Below, piece by piece: positions 49,801 to 61,914 of a DNA stretch of 64,000 nt. Position numbers and translations under genes: made by a program. The DNA lies in contig NC_068576.1 in assembly GCF_025698545.1 (NCBI RefSeq), positions 15,136,028 to 15,200,027 on the forward strand, in the 5' to 3' direction. The stretch is from Gossypium raimondii. Lineage: Eukaryota > Streptophyta > Magnoliopsida > Malvales > Malvaceae. Under the pieces are notes generated by a model. The model had not been told where the DNA came from. It was given only the letters and a program-made list of their open reading frames with translations, and ran no database searches. Numbering within the stretch: the first letter of the stretch is position 1; every line of letters starts with the position of its first letter.

Positions 49801-50921
49801 TCCATAAATCATTGTACATGTTTTAAGTGTACAAAACTGCAAAAAAGGGAGTGGCAGAAAGGTCTCATCAAGGAAGCCTCATCTATGCGCTTCAAAACAA
49901 AACCCACTGTCCACAAAACAATTGAGATTTCACTTTCATAGTTTGACCCTTCAGTTTTAGCACAAAATAAACCAACTGTTTTAATAGTTTTTTATTTTAA
50001 GATATTGTTGTAAACAAGCAGAGCTTTGTTCTATAAATGTGGCAGCTCAACACACTGAAATCTCTTTAAAGAAAACAGACAAATTGTACAACCATTGCCA
50101 TAATTTCAAACACAACAAACATGTTTTGCTTAGTTTGGTAGGAATTTATGAGTTACTTGCTGTGGCTTCAATGATTTCGTCTTCAGCTTCCAATCAAATC
50201 TTGTTCGAAATTTCTCCACAATGATATTTTAAGCCTCAAGTTTATTGAAATCTCTTGTCCAAATGCATTTGGGATGGATTTAGACCCACTTCAATAACTT
50301 GTTTCACCATTATTTGTATCGGACAAAATTAAAGATGGCCTTAGCAAAGCCCTGCCCTACATAATTAATAGTTTGTTCTAAGCCTTGTTGAATATAAAAA
50401 CATTTCTTATGACGTTTCTCATATATAACAGTTTCTTAATCATATAAGTGGTTCAAAATCTAATGGATAATGAAATTTTAGTTAAATGTTTCCGCCCATT
50501 GTTTCTCCAATCTTTTTTCTTAAAACAAGGGTTTCAAGGATAAAATTTCCAAGAAAACCTTAAAAAAAAAAGATACATATTGAACACATACCCTAATTCG
50601 ACAGTAAGCTCGAGTAACATAACTAGAGACGTTGGTGGATAACAAATCAAAGCCTTTCCCAAGTCCTTGGCCAGATATTGAAGACGTAGCCTATTTAATG
50701 GCTGCGAAGTGAAAGCAAACCAGGTTTATCAGTGATTTCAGAAGTAGTCAAGGCATTTGTTAGCAATGACAAATAAAAAATGGATGTTAATTGTTTGTTC
50801 GACGAAAATTAAGCGCACAATGTACATTACAAGACAAAACATGCAAGTTTTCATATCTAGTCAGTCTCCAAATGAAAAAATAAAAGTAGGTAAGGTCATT
50901 TCTATATGGATCGTTGTTCCA
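46849..50921. other. Intergenic region downstream of the cyclin gene
   Basis: About 4 kb without a recognisable gene. 49140-49490 holds MITE-like 'ggtcaatcaattatgc...tagtcac' text and three approximate repeats of a 'tcaatttagtcctaactctaaaaatt' unit. 48370-48392 is a T run. Open frames at 48221-48526, 48714-49070 and 50039-50224 show no domain or codon character. Confidence 0.5.
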
Positions 50922-51173
50922 TTACTTTTGAGATATTGCTTCTTTTGCAGATTCCAGGGTTAAGGCCACACCGGCGACTGCTGCAGTGAGGACACCGCCG
51001 CTGGTCTTAGGGATGTTTTGTGAATCTTGGTGAATTAACTGCGCATTCTTTATCTCCTGTCCTTTCCCTGCTGATGAATAATAGCTTTCAACTTCACATT
51101 TTGCATTTTGGGTCTCACTCTCTAACTTCACCTTCTTGGGTCCGTTATCCATATTGAATCTCATGGTCTTCAT
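50922..51173 (-). CDS. Small hypothetical protein (83 aa)
   Basis: A single open frame from ATG at 51173: MKTMRFNMDNGPKKVKLESE..., hydrophilic and charged in the first two thirds. It ends in an alanine-rich, weakly amphipathic segment (GGVLTAAVAGVALTLESAKE). A TATATAT motif lies about 40 bp upstream (near 51212-51219). The composition is more gene-like than nearby open frames. I do not recognise a family, and chance cannot be excluded. Confidence 0.35.
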   Translation of the reverse strand: MKTMRFNMDNGPKKVKLESETQNAKCEVESYYSSAGKGQEIKNAQLIHQDSQNIPKTSGGVLTAAVAGVALTLESAKEAISQK

Positions 51174-51771
51174 TTAGATTTTGCATTTTCATTTTAGCAA
51201 GTGATTGACAATATATATTTGATGCTATAATTAGTCCCTTATTTTACTGTCTATTTTGACACATGGCTGATGAGATGTTTGGTCTCCAACACCATTTTTA
51301 AGACAAACTAAAGGCCCTAACATCAAGTCTACGCCAAACACATGTCACTCTCTTATGTTAATCGGAATCTTCATTTTCCCTTGAAATATTCATGCCAAAC
51401 ATCAATGTTCAACACATTCGGACAGAAGGAACGATAAAATTGAGAATAGAGTCTGGCTAACATAGTCCAAGAAGGAAACTTCTAAATGGTTCTCAAAGAA
51501 AAGATTCATCCACATCTCTGTCATTTAAAATTTAACAAAAAAAATATGTAAAATTGAAGGATAAAGTCAATAATATTTGACTCACGCATATGAACACACA
51601 TTGCCAACAAGTGCAACTGATGACTATATTATGTCCCTGTTCTGAACGCTACTGGTTGGATTACAATTGAAACAATAGACACAACCAGAGATATTGACAT
51701 GGCAAGGGAACTTGACAAAACTGTAATGTCAAGCAGATCATTAAAGGGCTTATACTTAGTTGCTGCTCTGA
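51174..51771. other. Intergenic between the small ORF and the EB1C relic
   Basis: No gene or repeat recognised. Confidence 0.5.
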
Positions 51772-53393
51772 TCAGTAACTCAAAAGAGGTGACCCACTGC
51801 AGTGGACATCAGAAACATCAGAGAGCCTTTGTCTTAGTAAGTGGTACTTCCAGCAGCATCGACATCGATGTTCAAGATGTTTTTTCCTGTTCTGGGTTTC
51901 TAAAATTGCTTTTTCTTCAATTGGACTCAAGGCCTCTGCCCCACCATCTTCATCTGTAGCATATAAGATCCTTTAGATAGCTGCAACAATCTGCAATAAC
52001 ATGTTGTAAGGCACTAAAACAATGGATTCTAACAACCCTTTGAACAACTTTCTTTTCTATTCTAAATCTGGAAGTCAAAGGAGAAAATACCGGCGAGTCT
52101 TCAATTTTAGGAGTCTGGCAGAGAATCTCAGTGTCTCTCAACTTTGAAAAGTAGAAATCCCTCTCTTTCTATAGACTATCCACTGACAGCTTCAATTCAG
52201 TGATCTACATTGTGCAGGAGAAGAGATATTGTTATATTCTTAAACCGATAATACTATGCTATGAATTGTTGTGATTGATAGTTCAGCTTATCAAAAGGAA
52301 CCCAAATTAATGGTCTTTCCTGACATAGATTTGGTCCATAACATACTAATTACTATCAGTTCATTTGTAGAATTCCCAAATACCTGTTCTTCGTAAGCAG
52401 CCATTGCTGATTCATGGAGGCCTAGGAGCCGCAGTTGAACCCTTTGGTTGTGGATTGCTGCGGTGCTGATTTCTTGTAGCCTGCTTCCTTTCCTCCTTTA
52501 GAAGCCTCTCTCCTTTCCACTGGATTGTAACTAAATATGGCAATAGAAAAAAATCATTTATAGATCCTTTAATTCATGATTTACTGAGCTACTTGGAAAA
52601 TGTAAGCTTTTAAGTAGAAAAACACCAGATAGAGAAACCATTCACGTATAAATTATGAACGTATCCCAAATGTCATTACCAATTTCCAGGGGATTAAATT
52701 CAACCATATTGGAAGTGTAAAATGTGACAAACTGCTGTGCAGTCTTTGAAACAGACAACACGACGGAAACAGTAAAGTAGAAAACAGATTTGAGAAGGCC
52801 AATTATTGTAACAATTTAAGACCCGTTCACAAGAAGAACAAGAAAACCCAGAAAGGAAGTAAAATAACTAAAATAAATTGATGATTGAAAAGAAAATTTA
52901 GGGTGTGAAAGAAATTTACCGATGAAGACCGCCTCCATTGACCGAATCCCAATATATTTTCATCCATTGCATGAACTCCAATTATCAAGCGGCCTGCCTT
53001 TCACCAGCTTGCTCACTTCGATATGCTAAAATCCCCAAAGTCAAAATTCAAAACAACCAAAGCAAAAAAGAAAAGAGAGAGAGAGAGAGAGAGAACATAT
53101 CGACAAGATTGAAATTAAAACCTTGGTGATTTTGAGTTTGTTAAACAAGTCTTGGAGGTCATTGTAATTTTGGATCATATAGTATTCATTTTTGGCGTCG
53201 AAGTTGACTCCATGCATCGGCACCATTCCCGGGTGAACCGCATCCATCAGTTGGCAATGAACCGCCACGCCGGACCAGAAATACATATTCATAGAACAAA
53301 ATAAAACCTCTTCGACTTTGGAGAGATTGAGATGGAGAATGGAGTTGATCCAAGCAAGAATTTCAGATCCATCATTCCAATGTTCGTTGCCAT
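51772..53393 (-). pseudogene. EB1C: EB1C microtubule plus-end-binding protein pseudogene with introns retained
   Basis: Five exon-like blocks with GT-AG borders on the minus strand: 53393-53122, 53025-52920, 52530-52384, 52204-52091 and 51990-51772. Block 1 reads MATNIGMMD, then EILAWINSILHLNLSKVEE, then VPMHGVNFDAKNEYYMIQNY (calponin-homology domain). Block 2 is HIEVSKLVKGRPLDN. Block 4 has KERDFYFSKLRDTEILCQTP (EB1 dimerisation coiled coil). Block 5 ends SDVHCSGSPLLSY. The match is to plant EB1C, which binds growing microtubule ends (family knowledge). Lesions: deletion of the 'SAYFVGR' equivalent, an odd insert in block 1, a 1-nt deletion in block 2, premature stops in blocks 3 and 4, and TAA for Lys at 51973-51975. 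Introns show it arose by DNA duplication or decay in place, not retrocopying. Confidence 0.88.
53074..53094. repeat. (GA)n microsatellite in the first intron of the EB1C relic
   Basis: About ten GA units; on the minus strand a CT run between blocks 1 and 2. Confidence 0.9.
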
Positions 53394-53603
53394 TTGCTTT
53401 CTTTTTCTTCTTCTCAAAATCAAGCCTCTTTGTAGCGACTATTTTATGTTCGAAAGGTTTTTAAAATGAGGAGCGGGATCTCTTTCATTTCAATAACCGC
53501 GGGCTAGCTTTTAGCCGGCTTAGACAAGAACCGGAGAAACCGGTCTTTTATGAATGGGTCCCGCTCAAGCCTGAACTTATTGCAGCTGGTTAAAATTTTT
53601 TTT

Positions 53604-54432
53604 AGGGTAAACTACCCATGGTCACTTTTATTTACCTTAGGTTATATTTTAGTCACTTATGTTTACCTTAGGTTACATTTTAGTCACTTATGTTTGAAAT
53701 GTTACGCTTTTGTCACTTATGTTATCGTGTTGTAACATTTTAGTCACTGAGCTATTAATTGTCGCTAACAGTGTAACGGTAAGTTGACATGGCACGTTAA
53801 ATCATCATTTCAAACAAAAATTTTAGGGTAAATTATATAATCGATCCCCATATTTTTTCATTTTGAGCAATTTAATTTTTTTATGTTCTTTAATTTTTTT
53901 TCTTTATTTTCCATTATCTTATGTTTCTCCCTCTATTTTCTTACCTTCTCCATTTCTTTTAACATATCAAGAAGCCAAATTAGCAGTGAAAAAATAAGTA
54001 GGAAGTTGAAAACAATCATTGCCTATAACCAAAACCCATAAACCCATACCATGCTTTTTTCTTCACTGCCAATTCAACTTCCTGATATGTTGAAAGAAAT
54101 GGAGAAGGTAGGAAAATAGAGGGAGAAGCATAAGAGAATGGAAAATAATGAAAAAAAAAAGAAAGTTAAAAGAACATAAAAGAAAAAATTAAATTGCTCA
54201 AAATGAAAAAAATATGGGGACCAATTGTATAATTTAACCTAATTTTTTTGTTTGAAATGATGATTTAATGCGCCACATTAGCTTACCGTTATACCGTTAA
54301 CGACAATTAATGGCTCAATGATTAAAATGTTACAACACGATAACATAAGTGACTGAAACGTAACATTTCAAACATAAGTGACTAAAACGTAACCTGAAGT
54401 AAACAAAAGTGACCATAGGTGTAATTTACCCC
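53604..54432. mobile_element. Long fold-back element (near-complete 0.83-kb inverted repeat)
   Basis: Left 'agggtaaactacccatggtcact' pairs with right 'agtgaccataggtgtaatttacccc'. Pairing continues inward: 'ttagtcacttatgttt' with 'aaacataagtgactaaaa', then 'aaatcatcatttcaaacaaaaa' with 'tttttgtttgaaatgatgattt', then 'tttcattttgagcaatttaatt' with 'aattaaattgctcaaaatgaaa', down to a centre near 54020. Each arm is about 380 bp with moderate divergence. No coding capacity. It is a fold-back/MITE-type element whose transcript would form a long hairpin. I could not define a clear TSD. Confidence 0.88.
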
Positions 54433-56198
54433 TTTTTTATTATTACAATATTAAAAGAGGAGCGGAAATAATAAAATTTCAACATGTTTCATTTAAAACA
54501 ATTTAGAGTTAGAATATAAAACATAACCAATTGATTTACTTTTTACACATTTTCCATAACTTTGTATTTGTTTAATTTTATAATCATTGAATTCAAATTA
54601 TATAAAAAAAATTATCTAAGTATTTATTCAATATAATAATACATTTAACTTGAAATTTTAAAAACTATTTTTTTCAAGCATTTTTCTTCTTATTTTTTGT
54701 TTTGTCCAATGTTGGTGTTAACCTACGAGTTAGCTACCGCTCGTCATTTTCTTCCTCTCATTAACCCTCTCTTTCTTTCTTCTTTCCATTCATTTCATCT
54801 GTCTTCTCTCTTTTCAGTTTGTAGATCTATTTTGTGAGTATCTTCACAGTTTTTCACAAGTTGTGATGAACAAATGATAGTGCCTATCATCGCTGAAACT
54901 CTACCTGCTACCAACAATTTCTTTTGGAAAGTGTGTGGCTCTTTGTCAGTTTCTTAATTTCTTTTTGTTTTGAGAGTATTTTACAATAATAAATGATTTC
55001 ACGAGTCGATTTGGACTAGTGTTGTCTTAAGTTTTATATGTTTTTTTGTTTGTTTTTTCATTGTTTAATAAGTCTTCACTTTTAAAAGTTTTTGTCTGTT
55101 CTTGTAGCTCGTTTTTTTAGTCTTGCTTATTCATGTAGTCTTGCTTATGCAAGTAATTTTAGGGATGGTTTTGTCACTGTCCTTTCTAGCTTGGTGGATG
55201 CTTTATTCTTTAGCTGATTTTTACTTGCCGCTTTGGACCATTCAAGGCTAGTTTTCTTATCGTATTAAGTGCTTGCAATCGCTTTAAATATGTCGTGCTT
55301 GTGTTGTGACAGAGCTAATTGTCAACGTGTCATAGTATTCTATTTATGTTGAGACTAAAGCCCTTGTTATGTTGTGGAGCTTGTCTTTCACCGTCTACTA
55401 TGAGTGTTTGCTATTTTTTTCCTAAATCGTATGGTCCTATTCATTAAATGAATTAATAAATTTTCCTTTCAAAAAAATATTTATTTAATATAAAAAATTT
55501 CAACTTTAAAGCCCCAAAATTATGTTTTAAAATTGATAACTTCATATATAACAAATAACAAGGTTTATCGTAGTGTTAGCGATAATAGTCACTAGTGTTG
55601 AAATTTTGATAGCCACATCAAAACATTTACCTCAATATTCAACACATACAATTATTTGATTAAATTTTTCTAAAAATAAAAAGTTTTTGGTAAATTTCAT
55701 GACTAAATTTGTGCCACTTAACTAATAACATCAAGCACTTGATATAGCGAATATAACTATATTTATATACAAATTTTATATATTTTGTGAATGTACATAT
55801 TATGTCTATTGATTAAATATTAATGTCATGCTTTGACTTAATGGTAAGATTCTTAGCTTATATACACTATATGTGGGTTTTCCATCCAAATTTTATTTTG
55901 GTTTAAATTATTCCATGTGTGCACTATATCTAAATTATTTTAGTTTATGTGTTTTGATTATTAATTTAATTGTATTTGAAATAACTAAATTTTATGTGGT
56001 AATTATTCAGATTTATATTATTTATATTTGTAACTTGTAATTTAAAAAAGTTCATCCAACGCACGATGCTATGCATTTTTCAGCTAAACAAAAGTATAAA
56101 CAAAAAAGGAAAAGGAGAAAATAAAAGAAAACCTGTAAGTCAATCATTACATACAATTTTTACTAGCAAGGTAGTCTGAATGTTCTCAAATGGGTTTA
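54433..56198. other. Intergenic region between the fold-back element and the receptor kinase
   Basis: No gene. 54700-55470 ends in 'aattaataaattttcctttcaaaaaaa', reminiscent of the A-rich 3' end of a plant LINE, but no ORF supports this. Around 55835-55880 'ctttgacttaatggtaagattcttagc' is a weak tRNA A-box-like motif. The rest is AT-rich. Confidence 0.45.
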
Positions 56199-58661
56199 TC
56201 AGTATCCATAATAGTGGGAAGAAGATGGGATTTTGTCAAGAATTTGTAAGGCTTCTTTCATGGTGGGTCTCTTTTGTGGGTTTGGAGATGCACAATTGTA
56301 CCCTAACTTGAAACAAGCCAGCAATGCATCCTCTTTGCCTTCTAAATCCCCACGAATAGCCGCATCAGCCATCCTCAATGCCTTGTTCTGGTCCTCAACC
56401 ACCACCCCATTTCCCTGCCCCAGCTCATCCACAATTATAACTTTCCCGGTTAGAAGCTCAAGCAAAATCACCCCAAATGCGTATACGTCCCACTTGGGGT
56501 TGGGCTTGAGGCTCCGAAGTGACTCCGGGGCATGGTACGGCGATACACCAAATGAGCTCGGGCTTGGACTTGGACTGGGACTAGGTCCCACTACATCTTG
56601 GAGGCTATCCCTTGATGCTGTCGACCTCTTGCTACCAAAATTTACGGCTGACATTCCCACTTTAGAGCTTGTATCACCTGTTACTAGCCTTTCCAGACCG
56701 AAATCTCCAATCTTGGGTTCCATGTTAGAGTCTAAGAGGATATTGCTGGGCTTCAAATTGGCGTGCACATGTTTCTTCTCGTGGAGATATGCTAGCCCAC
56801 GGGCCACACCTTTAGCAATTTTTAGCCGAGCCTCCCAGGGAAGATGACAAGGTGAAGAGCCAACTTTTCCTGAAACAGAAAAGCCAATACTTAACAAATG
56901 TAAACGCATGAAGATGCGTCCTTTTCATATTCAATCGATGTTTGACTTTCTCATGCATTAAACGACAACCTTTTAGTTAAACCTACTCCACCGCCATGAC
57001 TTCACTTCTTCAGCGTTGACAGGAGCATATCACATACATAATTTTTATATATTTAACCTTGAAAATGTGAAAAATTGAAAAGGTGAAAAGGACTCACTGT
57101 AACGAGCGTTGGCGAGGCTGCCATTTGGTACAAAATCGTAGATGATAAGCTTTTCATCAACTCCCCAGTAGAACCCACGAATCCTGACCAGATTAGGGTG
57201 CACCAGTTTAGAAATTATTCGAACCTGGGTCTCGAAATCCCTGAACCGATCCACACTGTTCTCACCAATCCGTCGAACCGCCAAGGAGGTCCCATCTTCA
57301 AGCACCGCCTTGTACAGTATGTTAGACCCGGTGGCACCTAATATGTATGCCGACGCTTTAAGTAACGTATCCAGGTCAAGTTTCTTTTCCCCATCGACGG
57401 TCACCAACGTCCCTTTCTTGTCATCTTCTTGCCCTTGCTGCCGTTGATCATCATCATCATCATCATCTTCCTCTTCAGTACTGTCGGATTCTTCTTCGTA
57501 CTTTCCTCTCTTTATCAAACATGCCCATATCGCAAACACTTTTGATTCTGACGATGGGGATGCTGTGTTAGCTTCTTGCTTCAGTGTGGTCTCCAGTACT
57601 CTGTTTTTTCTCTTTATTTTATAGACGAAAAGGAATACCATAATTACTAATCCTACTCCAGCTATATCACCGACTATAATTCCCACTATTGTTCCTGGTT
57701 TAAGCTTGTTTCGCCGTGATGCTTTAGCTCCGGGATCCGTTTTCTTGGGGATGGCAGCCATTGCTGGAGGATAAGTTGGTGAAGGACTTGGACAATCACG
57801 CTCTGTTGCTTCGCCACATAGATGAGGATTCCCGGAAAAAGATTTGGAATCTTGGTTCTTGAAAACGACAGAATCCGGAACTTCTCCTGTAAGATTGTTG
57901 AAGGAAAGATCAATGGTAGCGTTACTAGGGATTTTCTCGGCGAATTCTGGTGGAATTTTCCCGGAAAGTCTGTTGTAAGAAAAATTCAAGTAGTTGAGGT
58001 TGCTGCCTCCGAAGTTTGGTGGCAAGGAACCCTCGACAAGATTGGAAGAGAGATCTAAAACTTGAACAGATTGGAAGCTAGTTGGGAGATTCCCTGAAAA
58101 GTAATTGTTCTTCAGAGAAACAACAGTTAGATTCTGGATAGTAGTAAGAGTTGCAGGTAAAGCCCCCGTCAATGCATTATCGGAAAGGTTAAGGAATTGA
58201 AGGTTTTGCAGAGTTCCAATGGTTTCTGGTATTCCACCGGAAATCAAATTGTTTGACAAATCAAGAAACCGAATCTGGGTCGAATTGAATAAGGAAACAG
58301 GGAGAGACCCATTGAGAGAATTGTTGGAAAGATCAAGATTCTGAAGGTGTTGAAGTAAGCCCAGATCGGATGGAATTGCACCAAGAAGCTGAGAATTGGG
58401 AAGAGACAAGCCTGTAACTCGAAGGTCGCCTTTAATGGAGTTGCTTACTGCTCCACAAGTTACTCCATTCCAAGAACAAGGCGTCTGGTCGGCGGAGTTC
58501 CAGCTTTGTAACACATTTAGAGGATCACTAAGAATCAAATACCTGAAAGATAGCAAGAGAATCCCATCTGTGTTTAACCCCAAAGCTTGAACCACAAGAA
58601 ACTCAACCACAACAAGAATTCTCCACCATAAATGGAGTTTAAGACTGGAGGAGGAACTCAT
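56199..58661 (-). CDS. Leucine-rich-repeat receptor-like kinase (At4g37250-like), atypical catalytic site
   Basis: Two exons: 58661-57098 and 56869-56199 (intron GTGAGT...TTTCAG), 744 aa. Signal peptide about 1-29; LRR N-terminal cap with PCSWNGVTC (61-69); about seven LRRs (85-265) with LDLSNNSLNGSLP-type units; Pro/Ser-rich juxtamembrane; transmembrane helix about 325-347; acidic linker EEEDDDDDDD (397-405); kinase domain about 437-740. A glycine loop is present (LGATGSN). The VAIK Lys is replaced by Arg (AVRRIG, about 463) and HRD by HAN in HANLKPSNILL; DFG is kept (IGDFGL). A serine-rich loop with SPSPSPSPSS lies in the activation region. The substitutions suggest weak or no catalysis, with signalling by scaffolding. 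The best family match, from memory, is the probable LRR-RLK group of Arabidopsis At4g37250/At2g23300. Confidence 0.93.
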
Positions 58662-58816
58662 GATTTGTCAAACTGATCACACATTTCTTGTGTGAAAGTA
58701 GACACAAAGAGAGAAGGGAGGAAGGAGACGAGAGAGAAAGGAACTAACTGAGATTTATCATTTATGTTAATGAAGTTGCAGAGAGGCCATGTGATGAAAG
58801 TTAGCTAAAAAGTAAA

Positions 58817-58825
58817 ATATATATA
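58817..58825 (-). promoter_or_regulatory. Candidate TATA box of the receptor kinase gene
   Basis: TATATATA on the minus strand, about 157 bp before the ATG at 58661. The 5' leader is purine/CT-rich. Another AT run (58895-58905) is further upstream. Motif-based only. Confidence 0.4.
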
Positions 58826-61515
58826 CACAGCTCAATAAAAACAAACTTGTCTCATATAGCCAAAAATGTTCTGGATTGGCAGCTATCTGCATATATATAT
58901 ATATGCAAAATATATGGTTTTTTAAGGTTTGATCGAAATGATTATTTGCTGATGATCTCACAGTTGGTTTTAGAAATAAATAAATCAAGTAAAGCTATAG
59001 CCTATAGGCTACAAGATGAGAATTATAGAATAGCATCTTTGCTACAAGACATCCATGTCAAGATGAAAAGGTTGCACTGTTCTCTCTTGAATTGACTTTA
59101 ATCAAACTCTTTTCTTTTTTCTTCTTTTTTTGGGAAATATTTAAATTAATTTAATGGGAGAATATTTATTAGTAGAAAATTAATATGATTTAAGGGTGAA
59201 TATTGTGTACTTTTTATGAAAAAATTAATTTGTAGATTGTACCAAATATTTCTCTAGGTAAATATGTTAAAATTTATCTAATAGAAATTATTAATGTAAA
59301 CTTGAATTATCATGTCTATAAAAGAAAATTGCGAAGGTGGGATTCTTTCAAAAGAAAAAGAATGGGGTTACAAAGACAAGAGAATGAGCATATATTCCTC
59401 AAATCTCGATCGGTCATACATCAATAATTTTATATGTTTCGTCAAATTTAGATGATTCTGTGTAAGAAACATACTGTGTGCATTTCCTATGAAAATCAAC
59501 TTGGGGGGTGGTAGGGGAAATTAAACAGAGGCAGGGAAAGAAAATTTGGGAGGGAAAATGAACCAAAAAAACATTGATGTAGGGGCAACATAATTGTGAA
59601 GGGGACCCTAACATCATCCTCCAGAGCGTCATTAATGGTTTTATTAGAATTTTAGGTCTTCATTCATTGCTCCACCCTTTTCAAAAATTTGACCATCTGC
59701 CATCATCCTTAAATAAAATCATACGTTTACATCTCCTATAGCCTATATATCCTTAAAACATGAAAATTCCTCCCTCAGGAAAGTGATTTCAACAGGGCCC
59801 CCAACCATGAGCGACCAACACTCGGTTCAGTGCTTTCAAGAAAACAATGAAGCTCCAAATTTAAAACTATTCTGTAAAAAAAAAAAAAAACACTTTTCGA
59901 CCTATAATCAATCAGGTCTATGCCTGTCCAAATAGTCCTGGTTTTGGCAGCATACAAGTTGATCAGGCTGTCCATAGCTAATTTCTTCTCAACATTTTGT
60001 AAGATTCCAGCTATGGGTCCTAGATTTCCCATTTTTTTTAATTTATTGGCAGATTTGAGTTTGAAGACAATGGGGGAAAGCTTTTGGATTCTTCTTCGTC
60101 TCTCAGCAAATGCCCACTCCATCTTTGCAGAATCTTAAGATCTAAACTTGTAATTTTGTTCACACCTGGGGTTTGATTTATTTCATTTTCTTTTTAATTG
60201 TTTGTGGCAGCTTTACCTACATTGTTATAGTATAATTAAGGCTATTAAAAAACACTGGAGAATACATAAAATATTTTTTCTGCCTGCCTTGTTTGGTGTG
60301 CTTCATTTACTTGAAATTCCATAAACAAATTTATAATTATCTCTCAAATTAAGTAAATTAGTCAAAGTAATTTAATTTATGTCAAGTTAAAATGTAAGCA
60401 ATTAAGAGTAATTAACCATAATATTAATACTTTTTGGTTAACTGTACATATTTTTATTGATGTAAATAAATTTAACTCTAAAACTTACTCATTCTCTTAA
60501 TCTTTTATTTATTTAATAAATTTAGCTTGCAACATTTATATATTCTACCAACATTTACATAAAATATATAAACATTGAGGATTAATTATCTTTAATTGAT
60601 CATTTATTACTTCAAATTTTTGAAACGGACCAATAACTAAATATAAAAATTGAGAGGGACTAGAAAAGTGTTTTTACCAAAATTATTATACATATAATCA
60701 ATGTATCTTCTTTTAGGACCATAGCTAACTCTTTGGAGATTTGTTGATACCCCTCTTAACATTATTATCTCTGATAAAAAAAAGTGCAATATATATTATA
60801 GATTTATCGGTTAGTATCGGTATAATATTATAATAAAGAAAATGGATGGAAAAGGTCTAAAGAGGCTTTAATGGCAAAAAAGAGATTGGCCCATGGCTGG
60901 GTTATTATTTTATTTTGAGGACGAAAATAAACTTTTGAAAAGTTGAAAGTGGATAGCTTGCATGGTAACTAACATCAGCTACAGGATTAACATTTTGCAG
61001 TAATTGGGCATCATGTCTCCTACTCCTACACTATCACTTCCATCTTGTCGCTGTTTATGAAAGTTCCCAGCAAATTTTTTCACGTACATTACTCAACAAA
61101 CACAGTAAAACTGTAATCGTTGATATTGAAATTCAAACTCTATCTATATTTGTTTGATATTTCTTTGTAAAAATAATTCAAGATGTGGCTGTTCAGTCAG
61201 CAGATACAAAGAACCCACGAAACATCTACACACTCAGATGGTCATGCCAGAGTACAACAAACCAAGAAGTTATTGCCATTGTCCCTATATTAAAAGCTTT
61301 CCGACGAGAAATATGCAATCCAACTAGTACTTGCTATTGTTGTGCTTGTGTAAGTGCGGGTCATGCCAACCCCTACCTTTCTTATCTTCTCGCACTTTCA
61401 TTACAATTTGGGACCTACCGTAAAAAAGGAAAACCAAACAAACAAAATTACATTTGTTTGACAGCCTGTCTCTATCTAACTACAAATTAACTTCGATTCA
61501 TAATCTACCAAAAAA
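58826..61515. other. Intergenic region upstream of the receptor kinase
   Basis: AT-rich and without a firm gene. It includes a minus-strand open frame at 59775-60122 (MEWAFAERRRRIQKLSP..., listed separately) and an unremarkable frame at 61185-61490. No repeat ends recognised. Confidence 0.45.
59775..60122 (-). CDS. Uncertain open frame, 115 aa, basic N-terminus
   Basis: Residues 1-75 look protein-like: a basic helix EWAFAERRRRIQKL, then KSANKLKKMGNLGPIAGILQ. After about residue 76 the frame runs into a T-rich stretch (VFFFF) and loses coding character. It could be an exon or a relic; I do not recognise a family. No promoter or splice sites were established. Confidence 0.2.
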   Translation of the reverse strand: MEWAFAERRRRIQKLSPIVFKLKSANKLKKMGNLGPIAGILQNVEKKLAMDSLINLYAAKTRTIWTGIDLIDYRSKSVFFFFYRIVLNLELHCFLESTEPSVGRSWLGALLKSLS

Positions 61516-61898
61516 AGTTTTAAATTAAAATATGTTATTAAATTCTTACTTTTTTTTTATAGATTTCAAATTTAGTTCTCTTGCTTTTATTTTAAAGAAT
61601 TTAATCATTTTATTTTTTGAATTTAAAAATACAAGTTTAATTGTTAATATTGTTAAAATATTTCTCTTAAATTCATGTTTATTACAACGTCATTCTTTTG
61701 TAACATGGTTACTAAATGAGTTTTTTTTATTGCAAATGGTCACACCAATGAGTTTAATAGAAGAATTTTGCCTGTGCTAACAATTTGATCTAAAATTTGA
61801 AATTTGAAAAATCGAGGGATTAAATTCCTAAAAACAAAAGGAGAGAATTAAATTCCAAATGCATAAAGGGTACATGGACTTGGAGCATATTTTAAGCT
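61516..61898. repeat. Degenerate relative of the MITE at 291-648
   Basis: It shares the order of landmarks with 291-648: an 'aaaatatg' start, 'tttagttctcttgcttttatttt', 'ttaattgttaatattgttaa', 'atgtttattacaacgtcattctt', and an end 'aaagggtacatggacttggagcatattttaa'. Termini are too decayed to show a TSD. Confidence 0.6.
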
Positions 61899-61914
61899 TT
61901 ACAAAAACTAGAAA

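Noticed and set aside
50039..50224. 61-codon plus-strand frame
   Set aside because: Short, no domain, AT-rich surroundings, no promoter or splice signals.
54680..55480. LINE retrotransposon 3' end
   Set aside because: Only an A-rich end and AT-rich 3'-UTR-like text; no reverse transcriptase remnant or TSD was found.
56233..56847. 204-codon open frame on the plus strand
   Set aside because: It is antisense to the kinase exon of the LRR receptor-like kinase, which has unmistakable kinase motifs.
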